Source of the DNA: an uncultured bacterium
GTDB lineage: Bacteria > Bipolaricaulota > Bipolaricaulia > RBG-16-55-9 > DRJF01
Length of the DNA stretch: 64,000 nucleotides
NCBI GenBank assembly: GCA_913053845.1
Contig: CAJXGD010000001.1
Span: 1 to 64,000 of the forward strand
Direction of reading: 5' to 3'
Shown piece by piece: positions 1 through 8,068 of the stretch; positions within the stretch are counted from its first letter, which is position 1; the number at the start of each line of letters is the position of its first letter. The notes below the pieces were generated by a model. The model made no database searches. It was not told the origin of the DNA and worked only from the letters and a program-made list of their open reading frames with translations. The position numbers and the translations under genes are program-made.

Positions 1-97
1 TGCTTTGATCCATGGCCAACCAAATCCATTGTTTGTTCTCTTTGTCTCCTACAAACGACCACACCTCATCACACAATAACGTCAGGCGCCCTTTTTT
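1..97 (-). CDS. insB: IS1-type InsB' transposase, partial, expressed by -1 frameshift
   Basis: In the -1 frame relative to insA the sequence is open from the A-run to the window edge. It encodes a peptide containing LLCDEVW, SFVGDK and WIWLAMD. This is the start of the IS1 InsB DDE domain, where the Asp of CDEVW matches the first catalytic acidic residue. There is no start codon of its own: an in-frame TGA lies just upstream of the A-run, so synthesis should depend on frameshifting from insA. Only about 32 codons are visible. Confidence 0.75.
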
Positions 98-378
98 TCA
101 GCTCCCTGGGCTTGCTGCTCCTGCGCCTGATAGAGCTGATTGACGTAGTGCTGTAGCCAAGTCTCAGACACATCGGTAACTCGGGCGATCCCGGCCAAGG
201 GTAGCTTTTCCAACAGCAACTTATTGATCAACTCTTTGGTCTGTGGTGAAATCAATTTCTGTTGAGGGTTCTGGACGAATTGCCTGCCACACGCTCTGCA
301 TTTGTGGTTCTGTTTGCCGTTATGGATCCGGCCGTTTTTGACCAGATGATCGCTCCCACAACGTGGACAACTTAGCAT
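82..378 (-). CDS. insA: IS1-type InsA: zinc-finger DNA-binding protein of the insertion sequence
   Basis: This 98-residue protein begins with two CxxC pairs (CPRC near residue 4 and CRAC near residue 28), the zinc-ribbon typical of IS1 InsA. A helix-turn-helix-like segment follows (about residues 45-80) with the family pattern of a short loop and a TWLQHYV helix. In IS1, InsA alone binds the terminal repeats and represses the element; the InsAB' fusion made by frameshifting is the transposase. I chose the ATG at 378 because a GGAGGG ribosome binding site sits six bases upstream; a longer reading from 435 has no such signal. The 3' end carries a run of seven A residues that forms the frameshift site, and the stop codon lies a few codons later. 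The gene looks intact. Confidence 0.82.
   Translation of the reverse strand: MLSCPRCGSDHLVKNGRIHNGKQNHKCRACGRQFVQNPQQKLISPQTKELINKLLLEKLPLAGIARVTDVSETWLQHYVNQLYQAQEQQAQGAEKKGA
91..97 (-). promoter_or_regulatory. programmed -1 ribosomal frameshift site A AAA AAG
   Basis: Read on the minus strand in the insA frame the heptamer is A-AAA-AAG, a canonical slippery sequence of the type used by IS1-family elements and dnaX. Slipping back one base places ribosomes in the insB frame, which is open from this point. The insA stop lies 7-9 bases downstream. Confidence 0.7.
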
Positions 379-570
379 CTTGATCCCTCCTCGTATCGAA
401 GAGTTCAGTTTACCATCCTTACCCCCTTGGCACAACCCCTATGATGGTGCTCAGCCAGGACTATGATTGTTATCAGGCTGGAAGTTGATCCAGATCATGG
501 CAGGGCGAATATTTGCCAACCTGGAGTAGCCCGTCAGGATGTCGGCCCCCTGCATCAGGGGCCGTTGGGG

Positions 571-1710
571 TTAAGCCAGCATCTCTCTGGCGATGATCAA
601 CTTCTGGATCTCGTTGGTGCCCTCGTAGATACGGGTGATGCGTGCATCGCGATAGAGCCGCTCGACCTTGTAATCTTTGATATAGCCATAGCCTCCATGG
701 ATCTGGACCGCGGCATCGGCCACCTGGGAGGCGATCTCCGAGGCATAGAGCTTGGCGATTGCGGCCTCGGCGATGTAATTTTGGCCTTGATCCTTCTTCC
801 AGGCCGCTTGATAGACCAGCAGCCGGGCGGCTTCAACTTTGGTGCGCATCTCGGCCAGCAGGAATTGAATGGCTTGGAAACGGGCGATCGCGCGACCGAA
901 AGCCTGACGCTCGCGCGCATAGCTCACCGATTCTTCCAGTGCCGCCTGGGCGATTCCCAGAGCTTGGGCCGCGATACCGATCCGACCGGCATCGAGGGTG
1001 GAGAGCGCCATGCGAAAGCCGGCTCCCACTTCACCCAGCAGTTGCCCGGCGGGCACCGGGCAGCCTTGAAAGTGCAGCTCGCAGGTGGAGCTGCCGCGAA
1101 TGCCCATCTTGTCCTCTTCTTTGCCCACGGTGAAGCCGGGCGCAGCGCGCTCGACCAAGAAGCAGCTCACCCCATGCTTGCCCTGCTCCGGAGCGGTCGC
1201 GGCGAAGACGACGAAGAGATCAGCGAAGGCCGCATTGGTGATGAAGCGCTTGGTCCCGTTGAGTAGGTAGCCATCGCCTTGAAGCTGGGCGGTCGTCTTG
1301 AGTGCCCCAGCATCGGAGCCGGACTCCGGCTCGGTGAGGGCAAAGGCCCCCATCCACTCACCACTGGCCAGCCTGGGCAGATATTCACGCTTCTGCTCCT
1401 CCGAGCCGAACTCGACGATGGGGTGCTCCACCAGCGAATTCTGCACGCTGACCGCCGTTGAAGTCGAAGCGCAGGCCCGGGAGAGCTCCTCCATCACGAT
1501 GGCATAGCTCAGGGCGTCGGCACCGATGCCTCCATAAGTCTCCGGCACGCCCATGCCCAGATATCCCAGTTGGCCCAGTTTCTTTAGGCTATCCAGCGCC
1601 ACCCGATGGCTCTGATCGAGCTCTTTGGCTTGCTCTTCCAGCTCGGCCCGGGCGAAGTCACGCGCCGAGCGGCGAAACATCTCCTGTTCTTCCGTCAGTG
1701 CAAAGTCCAT
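571..1710 (-). CDS. acyl-CoA dehydrogenase (short-chain/butyryl-CoA type)
   Basis: A 379-residue FAD enzyme that introduces the first double bond in fatty acyl-CoA beta-oxidation and passes electrons to ETF. All family blocks are present: the N-terminal helical domain, the FAD-binding segment with ALTEPESGSDA (about residues 121-131), the middle beta domain with DKMGIRGSSTCEL, and the C-terminal bundle with QIHGGYGY. The C-terminal motif IYEGTNEIQ places the catalytic Glu at residue 363, the position used by short-chain acyl-CoA dehydrogenases. A strong AGGAGG site precedes the ATG, and a promoter lies at 1750-1779. It is a single-gene unit. Partner functions appear elsewhere in the window: thiolase at 38159 and an ETF:quinone-type oxidoreductase at 55715. 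Exact chain-length preference cannot be read. Confidence 0.92.
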   Translation of the reverse strand: MDFALTEEQEMFRRSARDFARAELEEQAKELDQSHRVALDSLKKLGQLGYLGMGVPETYGGIGADALSYAIVMEELSRACASTSTAVSVQNSLVEHPIVEFGSEEQKREYLPRLASGEWMGAFALTEPESGSDAGALKTTAQLQGDGYLLNGTKRFITNAAFADLFVVFAATAPEQGKHGVSCFLVERAAPGFTVGKEEDKMGIRGSSTCELHFQGCPVPAGQLLGEVGAGFRMALSTLDAGRIGIAAQALGIAQAALEESVSYARERQAFGRAIARFQAIQFLLAEMRTKVEAARLLVYQAAWKKDQGQNYIAEAAIAKLYASEIASQVADAAVQIHGGYGYIKDYKVERLYRDARITRIYEGTNEIQKLIIAREMLA

Positions 1711-1749
1711 TAATTAGGTCATCCTCCTCTAATGATTACTACTCAACTT

Positions 1750-1779
1750 ATTGTAGCCGAGCCGCGCCCGGCCGGGCAA
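1750..1779 (-). promoter_or_regulatory. sigma-70 promoter for the acyl-CoA dehydrogenase
   Basis: On the minus strand TTGCCC (1774-1779) and TACAAT (1750-1755) are separated by 18 bases, which places transcription start about 30 bases before the ATG. Confidence 0.5.
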
Positions 1780-2090
1780 AAGCGACCCGACCGCTGTCCC
1801 TCCCGCTTAGGGTCGGATTCGGTCACCTGGGGAGCGTGCTTCCGCAGCCAAAGGCCCCGTCCTTAATACAGTATATATCTGTAATCAGGGTGGGCGCTAT
1901 GGCCCCCTAGCAGCAGCTATCGGCCGGATAAGCACCTGCTGGTCTGCACTTACAGCCAATTATCGACTCGGTAGAGGCAGGTTGGCACCACGCCGGAGGG
2001 CCAGAATTGGACGGATGACTTAGCGAAGAAACACAGCAAGTTCTTTCTGATACGACTCTCATGGTTAATAAACGTTTGGTTTCTTAATTT
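1780..2090. other. intergenic stretch without a recognisable gene
   Basis: Between the acyl-CoA dehydrogenase promoter and the end of the first beta-helix gene I see no coding potential, tRNA or clear terminator. A short imperfect palindrome (ACAG-N7-CTGT) lies near 1869-1883. Confidence 0.5.
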
Positions 2091-4457
2091 TCAGGGGACG
2101 ATCGTCCAGGCGGTCAGGGCCAACAACCGCCAGAGCGACCAGTCACGGAGATGGGGAGGATCCGGCGGGGAGTTGCCGGCGGCCAGCGCGATCGGCTGGC
2201 CTCGCAGCCGGTCCAGCGGTAGCTCTCCGCTGACCCGATGAAAGAGAGGCTGCGCCTGACCGGGCAGCAACTGCCACCGTCCCCGCTCCAGCGAGTAAAG
2301 CCGCAGCTCGGCCGCCGGCACGCCGGGCGGCAGCTCGGCATCGCTATAGACGACGGTCAGTTGGGCTGTGCCCTCCTTGAGCCCGTTCACCTGCACGGAG
2401 ACGAACTTGATCGGGTCTTTCAATAAGGGCGCGCCGGGCGGCGGTCCGGAGAGCTTGGCGGCGATGAGCAATGCTCGACTGGTCACCAGCGGCGCGCTCT
2501 GGGCCAAGGCCGGAGCACGATAGATCTCCAGATCGAGATCGGCCCGGTCGCTCACATCGAACTGAATGCGATTGCCCCGCGGCCAGTTCAGCGTGGCACC
2601 GGCGACCGAGGTGAGGGCCAGCTCCCCAGGGAGTGCCGGCAACCAAGGAACGATCTGAGCCAGCGGCAGGCCGATCACCGCGTTGCCCCCGCCGTTAAAG
2701 GCCCCGGCCGGCCCGCGCGGGTCGCCCCACCAGTTGCGCCTGGCGCTCACCAGTGGGCTCTGCAGCGCCTCCAGGCCAAACTGGGTGTTGCCGCTGATTT
2801 GATTTCCTTGCAGGTCAACTTGACTAACTTGTGAGAGCAGCACCCCGCCCCGGCTATTATTGATGACTTGATTATCTTGCAGGTCGGCGCTTGCCACGCC
2901 TTGCAGGTGCAGGCCGCGGGCGCCGTTGTCCTGGATCAGGTTCTTGGCCAGATAGAGACCGGAGCCTCCTTCGGCGTAGAGCCCTTCGTTCTGGTTCTGG
3001 GTGATCGTGTTACCCTTCAGCCGCGTGCGGTCGGCTTGCTCCAGCTTCAGACCGGAGCGGGCGTTGGAGGTGATCAGGTTGCCTGAAAGCAGGTTTTCCG
3101 GGCTTTTCTCGATTAAGATACCATCATCGCCGTTCGAGGCGATCTGATTATCTTGCAGCCGGTTGTTCCCCGCGTTGGTGATCGCGATCCCTTGAGCGCC
3201 GTTATCGTGAATCAGGTTGGCGGAGATCGTCTCGCGCGAGCCGGCCAAGAGCGCCAGCCCTGCGCCGTTGTTATCCTTAATCTCGTTGCCCCGCCATACG
3301 TTTTGGCCGTCGCTGGCCTCCACGCGCCCCCCCTCGGAGTCGGAGCCGGCGATCAGGTTCTTTTCGAGCAGATTGCCCTCCGGCCGGCCGGCGGCGGTCC
3401 CGCTGAGCAGTACCCCCACCCCATTATTCTCCAGCCGATTCTGACCTATCCGGTTGCCGCTGACCATACCGACCAGCCAGAGGCCGGGCGCACCCCAGCC
3501 GGCATTATCTTCTATCTGATTGTCGGTGATAACATTCTCCTGCGAGCCATCGCGGATAAAAATCCCGCCGGCGCGGTTGCGGCGGATCGTATTCCCCGTC
3601 AGCCGATTGGCCGAGGCGCCCCACAAGAAAAGCCCGATCTCGTTGGAGCTCAGCTCATTGGCGCTGACGAGGGTATCGCTGGCCCGCTTGAGCATGATGG
3701 CGGCCAGCATGTTGTCCGATATCTGGTTTTTGACGATCTGGGTCTGGCTAGAGCCCAAGATCTCCAGGCCGCCCAGCCGGTTGAAAGTAATAATATTCTC
3801 TTGGATGATTGCGCCTTGTAGGTCTTTGAGCAGCGCGCCGGCGCCGCCGTTGCCCCGGATGCGGTTGGCGATCAGCTTGAGCTCCCGCGCATCGCGGGCG
3901 CTCAGGCCATCCTGACGATTGTTAAATATCCGGTTCTGGCGCAGCAGAACTTGCCGACTGCCGCTTTGCACCCCGATCAGCACTCCGACCGTCCCATCGT
4001 GGATCTCATTGGAGATCAGCTCAGCACCGTCGCGGCCGATGGTCACCCCCGGTCCTCGGCCTTGCGGGTCAATGGAAAAGCCGCTTATCTGGACATCTTC
4101 GGCCTCGATGAGCAGTTGGCCGCGGATGATCGTCTTCTTTGCTCCGGCGGTGGAGCGCAGGATTAGCCCCTTGGTCCGGATGACCAGCGTCCCGGGATAG
4201 ACGCCGGGCGAGACCAAGACAAGATCGTGCTCGCCAGGCTTGGGGTAGGCCTCTGGAGCGAAGAGCGCTGTCAGGGTACGATAATGATAGTCATGATTGC
4301 CGTCTTCAGCGGTAGGACTGTTGATGTCCACGGTGAAGACCGGTCCCTGCGAGGTGGCCCAGGCGAGTTGTAAGCTGACGAGCAGCGTCAGCAGCAATAG
4401 ACCGATGGTAACGGCGCCCTGACGGATCGCCCTCCAACTAAAAGGCCTATGCCACAC
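2091..4457 (-). CDS. secreted right-handed parallel beta-helix (NosD-like) protein, copy 1
   Basis: About 788 residues. An N-terminal signal peptide (hydrophobic stretch around residues 15-35, ending AWA) is followed by a conserved N-terminal cap (FTVDI, then YRTLTALFAP, then PGVYPGTLVI). A long series of 22-24-residue PbH1 repeats (about residues 100-590) follows, with the pattern xNxIxxNxxxGIxL. The repeat region closes with NWWGDPRGPAG and a C-terminal beta domain of about 190 residues. Such folds occur in periplasmic NosD, carbohydrate-active and surface proteins; no catalytic signature is visible, so the role is unknown. The TTG at 4463 abuts the ribosome binding site, whereas GTG at 4457 sits six bases after GGAGG, so I prefer 4457. 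It lies 15 bases downstream of copy 2 and is probably co-transcribed. No copper or nitrous-oxide genes are nearby, so a true NosD role is unlikely. Confidence 0.82.
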   Translation of the reverse strand: MWHRPFSWRAIRQGAVTIGLLLLTLLVSLQLAWATSQGPVFTVDINSPTAEDGNHDYHYRTLTALFAPEAYPKPGEHDLVLVSPGVYPGTLVIRTKGLILRSTAGAKKTIIRGQLLIEAEDVQISGFSIDPQGRGPGVTIGRDGAELISNEIHDGTVGVLIGVQSGSRQVLLRQNRIFNNRQDGLSARDARELKLIANRIRGNGGAGALLKDLQGAIIQENIITFNRLGGLEILGSSQTQIVKNQISDNMLAAIMLKRASDTLVSANELSSNEIGLFLWGASANRLTGNTIRRNRAGGIFIRDGSQENVITDNQIEDNAGWGAPGLWLVGMVSGNRIGQNRLENNGVGVLLSGTAAGRPEGNLLEKNLIAGSDSEGGRVEASDGQNVWRGNEIKDNNGAGLALLAGSRETISANLIHDNGAQGIAITNAGNNRLQDNQIASNGDDGILIEKSPENLLSGNLITSNARSGLKLEQADRTRLKGNTITQNQNEGLYAEGGSGLYLAKNLIQDNGARGLHLQGVASADLQDNQVINNSRGGVLLSQVSQVDLQGNQISGNTQFGLEALQSPLVSARRNWWGDPRGPAGAFNGGGNAVIGLPLAQIVPWLPALPGELALTSVAGATLNWPRGNRIQFDVSDRADLDLEIYRAPALAQSAPLVTSRALLIAAKLSGPPPGAPLLKDPIKFVSVQVNGLKEGTAQLTVVYSDAELPPGVPAAELRLYSLERGRWQLLPGQAQPLFHRVSGELPLDRLRGQPIALAAGNSPPDPPHLRDWSLWRLLALTAWTIVP

Positions 4458-4472
4458 GCCCAACCTCCTCCT

Positions 4473-7400
4473 CTAGGGGCCCGGCACCCAGCGCCAAGCG
4501 CTCATCTTGGACTGAGCTGCGCCCGGTGAGATCATCCAGCCGCCCGGACGCGGCAGCCAGCGTCCTAGCGACGCATTGAAGCGGAAGAGCTGCGGCGCGC
4601 CGCAGCTCCAGGCCAGCGTGCTCAGTCTGATCCGGCGCGGCCGCAGGCCGAGCAGCACCAGGTCGGTGGCCGGTGGGTTGCTAGGAGGTGCAGAGATCTG
4701 GGCCAACAACGCCCAGCCCGGAGCGCGCAGCCCCGCCAAGCGCAGGCGCAGTCCGGGCAGCGCTGCCCAGGAGAGCGTCTCGCTGCCGCTCAGCCAATCG
4801 CTCAGGACTTGCCAACTCCGCGGCAGGTCCAGCCGCAGCAACGCACTAATAAAGCGGGCAAGTTTTTCACGAACTGAGCTTGGCCTGAAGCGCAGCACTG
4901 CCAGTCGCTGATCGCGGGCAAAGGGCTCAGTCAGCCAAGGGAATATCTGGCTCAGCGAGACCCCCTGGGCCGAATCACCCGGACCCTGGGGGCTGCCCCA
5001 CCAGTTGAGTTGGGCGAAGAGCTCGGGCGCCTGCCGAACCTGCAAATTGAAGGGACCGTCGTCCGCGAGATCATTGCGTGCGGCAGTCACCTCGGAGCTG
5101 GCCTCCACGCGCAGTCCGCCGGCCCGGTTATGCACGATGCGATTGTGCCAGATCCAAGCCCCGTCGGCCTTTTCCAGCGAGACGCCCAGGCCATTGGCCT
5201 CGATAAGATTATCTTGGAGGCGGGCGTGGGCCGCTCCGCGGACCCAGATGCCGATCTGTGCCCCTTGGATATCGGAGCGCAGCAGCTGCGCTCCGGTGGC
5301 CCGGATCTCCACCCCGACGCCGCCGCGAGGCCGGATCTGCAGGTCCTGGACGGTGACACCCGGGGCGACGATCAGGATATGTCCATAAATAATTGCCGGA
5401 TGGTCCGGATCAGCCGAGCCCAGGGTAGCACCAGGCCGATCGAGCCGAAAATCCTGAGCGTACTCGCCGGCCGGCAGCAGCACCTGGCCCGCCTGAGGAA
5501 GGGTCGGAGCGGGAGTCGGCGCAGGCCGGACCTTCTGGGGTGGGCTCTGAGGAGCTTGAGGTTTTGCCGCTTGCTTCGGAGAAGTCGGCGGCGGCTGAGC
5601 GGGAGTGGCAGGCGACTTGGCCGGGGCCAGCGCGATCAACCCCTGGCGCAGCTCACCGACCGGTAAGCGGGCGGAGACTTGATTGCTCTGGAGATCAACC
5701 CGGCTCTTAAGCCCCTGCCAGCCGGGAGCGACCCAGCGGAACAACTGCAACTGCGCCGGGGAGCTCCGGCCGGGCAGCTTTGCCGAGTCATAGCTCAAGC
5801 TGACCTCGGCGCTTCCGGAAGAGAGGCCGGCGAGCTGCACATAGGCAAAGGCCAAGGCATCGCGTAGAGGCGTGATATGCTGTCTTCCTACCGGGGTGGG
5901 GCTGGCCAAGAGCAAGAGCGCCCGTCCGCCCTGAGCGCCCGGCAGCAGGCGCAGCCTCGCCCCGGCGACGTCGCGGGCGTCGAGCGTCTCACCCCCTCGG
6001 GCCTGATCATAAATCTCTCCCCGCACCGAGCGCGCGGCGACCTCTGGAGGCGGTGCCGGTAGCCAGGGAAATACCTGCGCCAATCTCAGGCCACTCGCCA
6101 ACTGAGCCGCAGCCGGACCGCCCGGCGAGACCCCCGAAGGGCCTTGGGCCGCCGCCCACCAGTTGCGCTGCGCCCTCAGCCCGGCGACACCTGGCTCGAC
6201 CTTCAAGCCAAAAAAGCCGTTCGAGGCGAAAGAGTTTTGGGAAAGATCTATCACGCGCGAGCTGCCGCCGATCAGCACCCCGCCCTGCCGGTTGCCCCGG
6301 AAGCGATTGCCGGTCAGATCGCTTTGGACGACGCCCTCAAGCTGCAAGCCCACTTCCCCGTTGCCCTGCAGCAGGGAATCGTATAGACGCAATTGCCCCG
6401 CGTCCTGAGCACCAATCCCCGCGCCGCCGTTGGCCCGCAAGCTGCTGCTCTGCACGCGCACCGAGCGCACGCCAGACAAGATCAGCCCCGCGTCGTTATT
6501 GCCGGAGATCTGGCTATCAGCGATCCAGGTCCGGTCGGAGCCGGACTCCAGACGCAAGCCAGCTTGACCATTCCCCATGACCCGCTCGCCCACCAAGCTA
6601 TTATCAGGGCTGTTCTCCAGTAAAAACCCCTCGCGGCCATTGTGCTCGATCAGATCATCCTGGAAGCGATCGCGGCCGCCGCCGCTGAGATGAACACCTA
6701 TACCCAGATTATTCTGAATAATATTCTTAATGATTATATTGGCCCCGCCGGAGTTTCCTATAAAAATTCCCTCGGCTTTAGCGGCGCCGATCCGGTTGGC
6801 GATCAGCCGATTGGCCCGCGGCCGGCCCCCGGCATCGGCCCGCAGCACGATGCCCCGATAATTATGCTCGATCCGGTTCTCGCTGATCTGGGAGCCGGAG
6901 ACCCGGCCGCGTAATAGGATGCCGGCCGCTCCCTGCTGCGTATGGCCCTCGATGCGGTTCTCGCTGAGGCGATTATCGTGAGAGCCCCGGGTAGCACTGC
7001 CTTCAATGCCGATACCCCCAGAAGCGACGTGGGCTTGGTCGTTATCATGAAGATAATTTTTCGATATTAGATTATCAGATGAATTGTTTAGAGAAATCCC
7101 AAAAGCAGCATTGTCGCTCAGCTCGTTGGTAACCAGGCGGCTGTTGCCGCCGGCTATCAGCTCGATGCCCGCCCCGGCATTGCTGCCGATCTTGCTCCGG
7201 CTGATCTGCGCTCCTTGGGCATTCTCGATGCGGATGCCGGCCGACCCGTTGAGCGATACGGTCGAGCTGGCGAGCTGCACTCTATCACTTTGCTCAATTA
7301 CGATCCCGGCGCCGCCGTTGCCCTGGACCTGCAAGCCGGATAGCCGAGCGGCAAAACTGTCCTGGGCGATCAAGATGCCTGAGCCGGCATTATGGGAGAT

Positions 7401-7934
7401 CTGGCTATCTCGCGCGAGCAAAAATGGGCTGCGGCTGAGCTGCAGGCCGGCCGAGGCAGCGCCGGAGAGGCGGTCGTGGAGCAGTGTGGCGCCGGGAGCG
7501 TTGGTCAGTCGCAGCGCGGCCGGCGCCCCGGCGGCCTCCACGGTGAAGCCCTCCAAAGTTAGATCGGGAGCGGCAAAGCTGACCTCCCCTTGGATGACGG
7601 TCAACTCCGGGCCGGCGGTCGCCCGCAGGGTCAGTCCCTTGGTGCTGATGAGCAGTGCGCCGGCATAGACGCCCGGCGCGACCAGGACGAGATCGTGCTC
7701 GCTGGGCTTGGGGTAGGCACCCGGAGCGAAGAGCGCCACCAGAGTGCGATATTGATAATTGCCATCCTGATCGGCGGAGGCCGGCCGACTGATATCCACG
7801 GTGAAGAGCCTGCCCGACTCGACCGCAGCGCTGGCTGCACTCAGTGGCCGATAGCTCCCCCCCAGCAGAGCTGCCCCCACCAGGACGAGCAGCACGGTTA
7901 CGATGCGCAGCCGGCTTAGCGAGACAAGCTGCAT
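4473..7934 (-). CDS. secreted beta-helix (NosD-like) protein, copy 2, with two helix domains
   Basis: A 1153-residue exported protein. It has a signal peptide (about residues 1-35), the same N-terminal cap as copy 1 (FTVDIS, YRTLVALFAPG, PGVYAGALLI), and a large PbH1 beta-helix (about 110-620) closed by NWWAAAQGPSG. A beta domain of about 150 residues follows. A Pro/Ala/Gln-rich linker (about 760-810) then leads to a second, shorter beta-helix (about 815-970) closed by NWWGSPQGPG, and a C-terminal domain of about 180 residues unlike the other copies. The second helix begins with GEYAQDF, the usual opening of such repeats. A GGGGAGG ribosome binding site precedes the ATG. It may bind or modify polysaccharide at the cell surface, but no active-site pattern is recognisable. 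Confidence 0.8.
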   Translation of the reverse strand: MQLVSLSRLRIVTVLLVLVGAALLGGSYRPLSAASAAVESGRLFTVDISRPASADQDGNYQYRTLVALFAPGAYPKPSEHDLVLVAPGVYAGALLISTKGLTLRATAGPELTVIQGEVSFAAPDLTLEGFTVEAAGAPAALRLTNAPGATLLHDRLSGAASAGLQLSRSPFLLARDSQISHNAGSGILIAQDSFAARLSGLQVQGNGGAGIVIEQSDRVQLASSTVSLNGSAGIRIENAQGAQISRSKIGSNAGAGIELIAGGNSRLVTNELSDNAAFGISLNNSSDNLISKNYLHDNDQAHVASGGIGIEGSATRGSHDNRLSENRIEGHTQQGAAGILLRGRVSGSQISENRIEHNYRGIVLRADAGGRPRANRLIANRIGAAKAEGIFIGNSGGANIIIKNIIQNNLGIGVHLSGGGRDRFQDDLIEHNGREGFLLENSPDNSLVGERVMGNGQAGLRLESGSDRTWIADSQISGNNDAGLILSGVRSVRVQSSSLRANGGAGIGAQDAGQLRLYDSLLQGNGEVGLQLEGVVQSDLTGNRFRGNRQGGVLIGGSSRVIDLSQNSFASNGFFGLKVEPGVAGLRAQRNWWAAAQGPSGVSPGGPAAAQLASGLRLAQVFPWLPAPPPEVAARSVRGEIYDQARGGETLDARDVAGARLRLLPGAQGGRALLLLASPTPVGRQHITPLRDALAFAYVQLAGLSSGSAEVSLSYDSAKLPGRSSPAQLQLFRWVAPGWQGLKSRVDLQSNQVSARLPVGELRQGLIALAPAKSPATPAQPPPTSPKQAAKPQAPQSPPQKVRPAPTPAPTLPQAGQVLLPAGEYAQDFRLDRPGATLGSADPDHPAIIYGHILIVAPGVTVQDLQIRPRGGVGVEIRATGAQLLRSDIQGAQIGIWVRGAAHARLQDNLIEANGLGVSLEKADGAWIWHNRIVHNRAGGLRVEASSEVTAARNDLADDGPFNLQVRQAPELFAQLNWWGSPQGPGDSAQGVSLSQIFPWLTEPFARDQRLAVLRFRPSSVREKLARFISALLRLDLPRSWQVLSDWLSGSETLSWAALPGLRLRLAGLRAPGWALLAQISAPPSNPPATDLVLLGLRPRRIRLSTLAWSCGAPQLFRFNASLGRWLPRPGGWMISPGAAQSKMSAWRWVPGP

Positions 7935-8068
7935 GATAACCTCCCCTGACAGTAGCTAACGGTTAAGAAGAGCGAGGAGATGGAGCCCCGCCGTGCCCCA
8001 TCTCCCGCCGTTCTGCCAACCAGTTGCCTGGTTCCTCCTGTTTTGAGGCGCCCGTTTTGAGGCGGTTG

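Larger units (their letters stand above)
1..440 (-). mobile_element. IS1-family insertion sequence, 5' part, cut by window edge
   Basis: An InsA-like zinc-binding orf is followed, in the -1 frame, by the start of an InsB-like DDE transposase that runs off the window start. The left end of the element probably lies near 435-440, because the stretch upstream of insA (about 379-437) is short as in IS1. The terminal inverted repeat cannot be verified because the other end is outside the window. No target-site duplication can be read. Confidence 0.75.

Noticed and set aside
463-1266. A 267-codon plus-strand frame
   Set aside because: It is the antisense shadow of the acyl-CoA dehydrogenase gene.
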